Source: SB11 sp037968475
GTDB lineage: Bacteria > Bacteroidota > Bacteroidia > UBA8524
Direction: 5' to 3'
Assembly: GCA_037968475.1 (NCBI GenBank)
Contig: JBBKVO010000049.1
Location: forward strand, 7,195 to 71,194
DNA length: 64,000 nt
This document shows, piece by piece, positions 59,338-64,000 of the stretch. A program made the translations under genes and the position numbers. Below the pieces are notes generated by a model. That model saw only the letters and a list, made by a program, of their open reading frames with translations. It made no database searches and had not been told where the DNA came from. Every line of letters starts with the position of its first letter. Position 1 is the first letter of the stretch.

Positions 59338-61422
59338 TTAGGTAATTGGTAACTCTATATAAAAAGTAGTGCCCGCGCCTACTTCGCTATCTAGCCAAAT
59401 GCGGCCTTTGTGTACATCCACAATTTGCTTAACTATAGACATACCTAAACCTACAGGCTTTTCACCATCAGTACCTTGTCGCTTCGCACGGGTAAATTTA
59501 TCAAATATCACTTCTCTATCAGCCAAAGGAATACCCATGCCTCTATCTTCAATTGAAATTAATACTTTATCATCCGTTTGAGCAAGCACAATATCAATAC
59601 GGCTATTTCTATAACTAAATTTAATGGCGTTTGAGATAAGATTGCCCAATGCCCTATTTATTTTTTCTTTGCCAACTGTAGCAATTATTTCGGTAACAGG
59701 CTCAGTAAAATGTATTTCAATATCTTTCTGTTGTGCTCTATTTTCGTATAACCGTATAGAATTCCGAATAATTTCGACGATGTTTTCAGGTCGTTTTTCA
59801 CCCTCCAGCCCTACATTATCCAGCTTGGCAGCTTCAAGTAAATCGTTAATTACATCTAAAGCATTTTCGCACGATTTTTTAATTAAGTCTACCAACTGAG
59901 CATCGTTATCACTAAACCGTGAAAAACTAGGTGAGCTTTCAAGCAATTGCACTACCCCTGTAATATTATATATAGGGCCACGCAAGTCGTGCGCTACCAT
60001 ACCCAGTAGTCTGTTTTTCTCAACATTAAGCAGTTTCATTTCTTCAATGGCCTGCTCAAGTTCAAGTTTATTTAAAGTTATCTGTTGATTTTGACTTGCT
60101 ATTTGTTTGTTTAGTCCTTTTTCTTTTTTAAGATTTTTTCGGTAACTATATAGTCCCAACATAGCCACTAGCAGCAGCACAATAAATAATATTGATAATA
60201 CTAAATATGCCTGCACCCTAACTTGCTGCACCTTATTATCTTTTTCTAGCGCCTTTACCTTTAAGGTTTGATTTTGCAATTGATGAAAGTATACTTGGTC
60301 TTGTATATCCTCAACTCTATCAACACTCTCCATGCTATCTTTCAAATTCATTTGCATGGTACGATACATAAATGCCCCTCTAAGATTGTTTTGCTTATCC
60401 AACCTTTCGGCCATTATACCATACAAGCGTGCCCGCCAATGGTGTACAGAGTTTCGCTTCACCTTATTACAAAAATAGAGTGCGGTATCAAATAACTTTT
60501 GAAAGCTTTTTGTACTATCCAGCTTGTTATATATTTCAAGCAAATAAGTGTACGATGTTACTACATCGGCATTATCACCATTGGGCAAACTATTTACTGC
60601 AATATTGCGCTTTAAATATTCAATTGCTCTCTTATAATCACCCTTTAACTGATACAAGTGCCCCATGTTGCCAAATATCACCCCATGTGCAACATCTTGC
60701 ATACTGACATTAAGTTTATCGGCTTCTTGCAATGCACTATCATAATAATAATATGCAGTATCATAATGTTGCAACTTTACATAGCATAGCGCTATATTGT
60801 TTAGCAACTGCATTTCTTTAGTATTATGCTCTTGGTTATAGCCGTATATGCGCACTAAACTAAGGGTTTCTAAATATGTTTTTAGTGCTTCTCCATAATG
60901 AGTTTGGTGGTAATAAATGGTTGCCAGTTTGTCTAAAACAATAACACGGGCAGGCTCATCCTCCATTCTTTCACTCACATCCAAAGCTTGCAAATAATAA
61001 TCGTTTGCCAAGCGTTTCTTACCAATTCTAAAATAAATGTCCCCCATCTCGGTTAAAACATTTATCTCATTTCTTGTATTTGTACCTCTATGAATTGATA
61101 ATGATTTTTCGCACCAATCTAGTGCTTCAAAATATCTTTCTCTCCACCTTGCCATAACTCCTCGTGAAGAATATAAGCGGGCAAGGCACTGTGGGTCATT
61201 ATTTCTCAGACATATTTCTTCTAAACTGTCTGCCTTATATACAAGTATCTCAAAGGAACTTCTAAAACCTGTATCAGCTTGGGCTTCAAAATTAGACACA
61301 GCACTATCAATAGCTGAATTAGTATGTACTTTCTTCTCCTTGTGATTTTTGGAAGTACAGCCAAAACACAAAGAGCTAATTAATACAATAAATGAAACAT
61401 AACGTGCAGCACCAAAAATCAT
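59338..61422 (-). CDS. Membrane sensor histidine kinase with TPR input domain
   Basis: 694 residues from ATG 61422 (MIFGAARYVSFIVLISSLCFGC); the frame from 61467 starts at TTG and adds 15 residues. The signal ends in a lipobox-like FGC, so it may be lipidated. About ten TPR-like helix pairs (about 60-360) form the sensor; a membrane helix (VLSILFIVLLLVAMLGLYSY) is followed by a coiled coil and a HisKA domain with MVAHDLRGPIYNI (H478), then an HATPase domain (DDKVLISIEDRGMGIPLADRE, GLGMSIVKQIVDVHKG). No response regulator is adjacent. Input unknown; divergent from maeB. Confidence 0.85.
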   Translation of the reverse strand: MIFGAARYVSFIVLISSLCFGCTSKNHKEKKVHTNSAIDSAVSNFEAQADTGFRSSFEILVYKADSLEEICLRNNDPQCLARLYSSRGVMARWRERYFEALDWCEKSLSIHRGTNTRNEINVLTEMGDIYFRIGKKRLANDYYLQALDVSERMEDEPARVIVLDKLATIYYHQTHYGEALKTYLETLSLVRIYGYNQEHNTKEMQLLNNIALCYVKLQHYDTAYYYYDSALQEADKLNVSMQDVAHGVIFGNMGHLYQLKGDYKRAIEYLKRNIAVNSLPNGDNADVVTSYTYLLEIYNKLDSTKSFQKLFDTALYFCNKVKRNSVHHWRARLYGIMAERLDKQNNLRGAFMYRTMQMNLKDSMESVDRVEDIQDQVYFHQLQNQTLKVKALEKDNKVQQVRVQAYLVLSILFIVLLLVAMLGLYSYRKNLKKEKGLNKQIASQNQQITLNKLELEQAIEEMKLLNVEKNRLLGMVAHDLRGPIYNITGVVQLLESSPSFSRFSDNDAQLVDLIKKSCENALDVINDLLEAAKLDNVGLEGEKRPENIVEIIRNSIRLYENRAQQKDIEIHFTEPVTEIIATVGKEKINRALGNLISNAIKFSYRNSRIDIVLAQTDDKVLISIEDRGMGIPLADREVIFDKFTRAKRQGTDGEKPVGLGMSIVKQIVDVHKGRIWLDSEVGAGTTFYIELPIT

Positions 61423-61563
61423 CTGATAACTTAGAATATGCAATAATAAACATTTTTTTTCGCACAATAGGGTACATTACTTTTCAAACATATACCCTAC
61501 TATTACTTAAAACATTTCTATTTTTGTCGGGTTACCTTTATAGTGAATGCTAAATAAGAAATA

Positions 61564-63837
61564 ATGAATAATACCAACAATAAAGAGGAAGCCTTACGAT
61601 ATCACGAAATGGGTCGCCCCGGAAAAATAGAAGTTATACCTACCAAGCCAACTGCCACCCAACGCGACCTTAGTTTAGCTTATTCACCCGGCGTTGCCGA
61701 ACCTTGTCTTAAAATACAAGAAGACCCTGCAAACGTTTATAAATACACCGCAAAAGGCAACCTTGTAGCCGTAATATCAAATGGTACTGCTGTATTAGGA
61801 TTAGGAAATCTTGGCCCCGAAGCATCAAAACCTGTGATGGAAGGCAAAGGATTGCTGTTTAAAATTTTTGCTGATATTGATGTTTTTGATCTTGAGCTTA
61901 ATTGTACAACTGTTGAAGAATTTGTTGCTACCGTAAAAGCTCTTGAACCTACTTTTGGAGGTATTAACCTTGAGGATATAAAAGCACCTGAGGCTTTTGA
62001 AATTGAAAGACAGCTAAAAGAGGCTTTAAAAATACCCGTGATGCATGATGACCAACACGGTACGGCAATTATTAGCGGCGCAGCCCTGATAAATGCTGCG
62101 GAGTTGGTAGAAAAACCGCTTGATACTCTAAAAATGGTAGTAAACGGTGCAGGGGCATCCGCCATATCGTGTGCACGCATTTTTCTTTCGCTTGGAGTGA
62201 AAAAAGAAAATTTAGTGATGTTGGATAGCAAGGGGGTGATACGTAAAGGCATTGAAAATCTTGACGAAAACAAAGCTTTTTTTGCTACCGATAAAGAAGT
62301 TAATACCCTTGAAGAAGCTATTAATGGTGCTGATGTATTTATTGGCCTTAGCAAAGGCAACGTGCTTACACCAGCAATGCTAAAAAGTATGGCGGCCAAC
62401 CCCATAGTGTTTGCTATGGCTAACCCCGACCCTGAAATTGAGTATGACCTAGCTATTGCCACCCGCGATGATTTAATTATGGCTACGGGTCGTAGCGACT
62501 ACCCTAACCAAGTAAATAATGTTTTGGGCTTCCCCTTTATTTTTAGAGGAGCTTTGGATGTTCGCTCGACACAGATAAATGAGGAGATGAAACTAGCCGC
62601 CGTGCGCGCTTTGGCACAATTGGCAAAAGAACAAGTGCCTGATAAGGTAATGCGTGCCTACAACGAGGATAATATGTCGTTTGGCCGTAATTACATCATT
62701 CCTAAGCCTATTGATGATCGATTGATATACACTGTAGCCCCTGCCGTAGCAAAAGCCGCTATGGATAGCGGAGTAGCACGCATACAAATAACGGATTGGG
62801 TGGCTTATGAAGCTGAATTAAAAAACCGCATGGGCTTAGAAACTAAGCTGATGAACTACCTAACAGTAAAAGCCCGCAAGCAACCCAAAAGAGTTGTTTT
62901 TGCTGAGGCCGATAACCAAAAAATATTACGTGCAGCACATATTTTGAAAGAGGAAGGTATTGCTAAACCAATATTATTGGGCAATACCGAGCGTATAAAA
63001 CAGCTTATTGAAGAAAATAATTTAAACCTGATTGACTGTACTATTATTGAGCCTTTTGAGGCAAAAGAAAAGTTAGAAGAATATGGTGGTTTATTTTTTG
63101 ATAAACGTCAACGCAAAGGCGTGAACGCCTACGAAGCGCGCAAACTAATGCGTGATCGTAACTACTTTGGTAGTATGATGGTGGAAAGGGGTGAGGCCGA
63201 TGCTATTATATCGGGGCTTACAAAAAACTACGCTAGCACTATAAAACCTGCCTTGCAAATACTGGGCATGAAAAAGGGAATAAACACAGTGGCCGGTATG
63301 TATATTATCAGCACCAAAAAAGGCCCTTTGTTTTTAGCCGATACTACGGTAAATCTTAACCCTACTGCTGAAGAATTAGTACAAATTACTCTACTTGCTG
63401 CCGATGAGATACGCCGTTTTGGTATTGAACCTAAAATTGCTTTGTTGTCCTACTCAAACTTTGGCTCGGCAAAAGGTGATACTCCTATAAAAGTAGCTAG
63501 GGCTGTAGAAATTTTACATAAAGATTATCCTAACATAGTGGTTGATGGTGATATACAAGCCAATATTGCTCTTAACAACGAAATGATGGAAGATAATTTT
63601 CCCTTTAGCAAATTGGTAGGCGAAGGTGTTAATACGCTTATTTTCCCAAATCTTGAATCGGGAAATATTGCCTATAAATTATTGCAAGAAACCGCAGGTT
63701 TAGAAGCCATAGGCCCAATATTACTGGGCATGAATAAACCTGTACATATATTGCAACTGGGCAGTAGCATACGCGAAATTATTAATATGGTAACTATTGC
63801 TGTTGTTGCCGCACAAGACAGAGAAGCAAGAACATAA
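61564..63837 (+). CDS. maeB: NADP-dependent malic enzyme fused to phosphotransacetylase-like domain
   Basis: 757 residues. The malic enzyme part (1 to about 430) has LAYSPGVAEPC, MHDDQHGTAIISGA (metal and substrate acids) and VVNGAGASAISCARI, an NADP site. The C-terminal part (about 440-757) is homologous to phosphate acetyltransferase (RVVFAEADNQKILRAA... PIKVARAVEIL), which in other MaeB proteins is regulatory and has no transferase activity. It decarboxylates malate to pyruvate with NADPH formation. Confidence 0.94.
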   Translation: MNNTNNKEEALRYHEMGRPGKIEVIPTKPTATQRDLSLAYSPGVAEPCLKIQEDPANVYKYTAKGNLVAVISNGTAVLGLGNLGPEASKPVMEGKGLLFKIFADIDVFDLELNCTTVEEFVATVKALEPTFGGINLEDIKAPEAFEIERQLKEALKIPVMHDDQHGTAIISGAALINAAELVEKPLDTLKMVVNGAGASAISCARIFLSLGVKKENLVMLDSKGVIRKGIENLDENKAFFATDKEVNTLEEAINGADVFIGLSKGNVLTPAMLKSMAANPIVFAMANPDPEIEYDLAIATRDDLIMATGRSDYPNQVNNVLGFPFIFRGALDVRSTQINEEMKLAAVRALAQLAKEQVPDKVMRAYNEDNMSFGRNYIIPKPIDDRLIYTVAPAVAKAAMDSGVARIQITDWVAYEAELKNRMGLETKLMNYLTVKARKQPKRVVFAEADNQKILRAAHILKEEGIAKPILLGNTERIKQLIEENNLNLIDCTIIEPFEAKEKLEEYGGLFFDKRQRKGVNAYEARKLMRDRNYFGSMMVERGEADAIISGLTKNYASTIKPALQILGMKKGINTVAGMYIISTKKGPLFLADTTVNLNPTAEELVQITLLAADEIRRFGIEPKIALLSYSNFGSAKGDTPIKVARAVEILHKDYPNIVVDGDIQANIALNNEMMEDNFPFSKLVGEGVNTLIFPNLESGNIAYKLLQETAGLEAIGPILLGMNKPVHILQLGSSIREIINMVTIAVVAAQDREART

Positions 63838-64000
63838 ACACGGACTCCCATCACCAATAAAATAATAAAGCCCCAAAGACATTTACATAGAGTCTAATAA
63901 TTTATTTCACAAACAATCATTAGTTCTTTGTTTGGTTTTAAAAAATGGGAGAACATTTTCCAAAACATTACCTTTCGCTCTTTTAGGGTTTTAATAAACC
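63838..64000. other. Window end, no gene recognised
   Basis: 163 bp after maeB. TTACCTTTC near 63969 is one mismatch from a -7 element, so a gene may begin just outside the window. Confidence 0.35.

Overview
The window comes from a Bacteroidota chromosome (AT-rich, roughly 40% GC by eye). The evidence is a set of lineage-typical genes (the T9SS/gliding lipoprotein PorW/SprE, a DUF4290 protein, bactofilin plus AtpZ at the head of the ATP synthase operon, two LruC-domain lipoproteins), a two-piece F-type ATP synthase, almost no Shine-Dalgarno sequences, and many copies of the Bacteroidota promoter element TAnnTTTG, several with an upstream TTTG. I cannot resolve the genus. Nearly all genes are chromosomal housekeeping. 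I see no prophage, insertion sequence with a transposase, CRISPR array, tRNA or rRNA.

Layout. 1-8 kb: tail of an unknown gene, a 55-aa membrane protein missed by long-ORF calling, the fused B12-dependent mutase icmF, a block of foldback repeats, a PutAbiC-like candidate phage-defence gene, an AraC regulator, and redox genes (AhpD-like, peroxiredoxin-like). 8-13 kb: SRP RNA with an excellent promoter, transaldolase, a repeat block, an IgGFc-binding-type secreted protein, a GmhB-like phosphatase and a dolichol-phosphate-mannose-synthase-like glycosyltransferase. 13-20 kb: a porin, two tandem paralogous LruC lipoproteins and a small Cys-motif membrane protein. 20-31 kb: atpD-atpC, 3-methyladenine glycosylase, grpE-dnaJ, then a minus-strand run containing TlpA-like thioredoxin, murA, DUF4290, an unknown gene and proline dehydrogenase; divergent from it is a metallophosphoesterase. 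31-35 kb: GT39 glycosyltransferase, small secreted proteins, VOC protein, AraC regulator. 35-42 kb: one minus-strand operon that begins with an M23-less membrane protein and bactofilin and continues through atpZ, an atpI-like gene and atpB-E-F-H-A-G. 42-47 kb: porW/sprE and a class A penicillin-binding protein. 48-64 kb: pabB, divergent paaE-thioesterase, purK-purE, gcvH-vanZ-like, tonB, fabG, an acidic protein, a trans-sulfuration PLP enzyme, guaB, a TPR histidine kinase and maeB.

Non-coding DNA. Most long gaps are filled by a mosaic family of dispersed palindromic repeats: foldback pairs resembling REPINs (3.87-4.22 kb), an array of small hairpins whose stems differ but remain complementary (9.2-9.5 kb), a 111-115 bp element with 12-bp terminal inverted repeats present twice (22.64 and 47.42 kb), and elements ending in AACTCACGTTA (35.16, 47.67 and, with one mismatch, 56.39 kb). 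No mobilising enzyme is encoded here, so they are probably non-autonomous.

The most interesting points are the hairpin and miniature repeat elements, the PutAbiC-like gene beside one of them, a MurA with Asp in place of the catalytic Cys (predicts fosfomycin insensitivity), a DnaJ with only two of four zinc motifs, and coupling of a bactofilin and a peptidase-less M23-type membrane protein to the ATP synthase operon. I found no clear multi-gene novel system.
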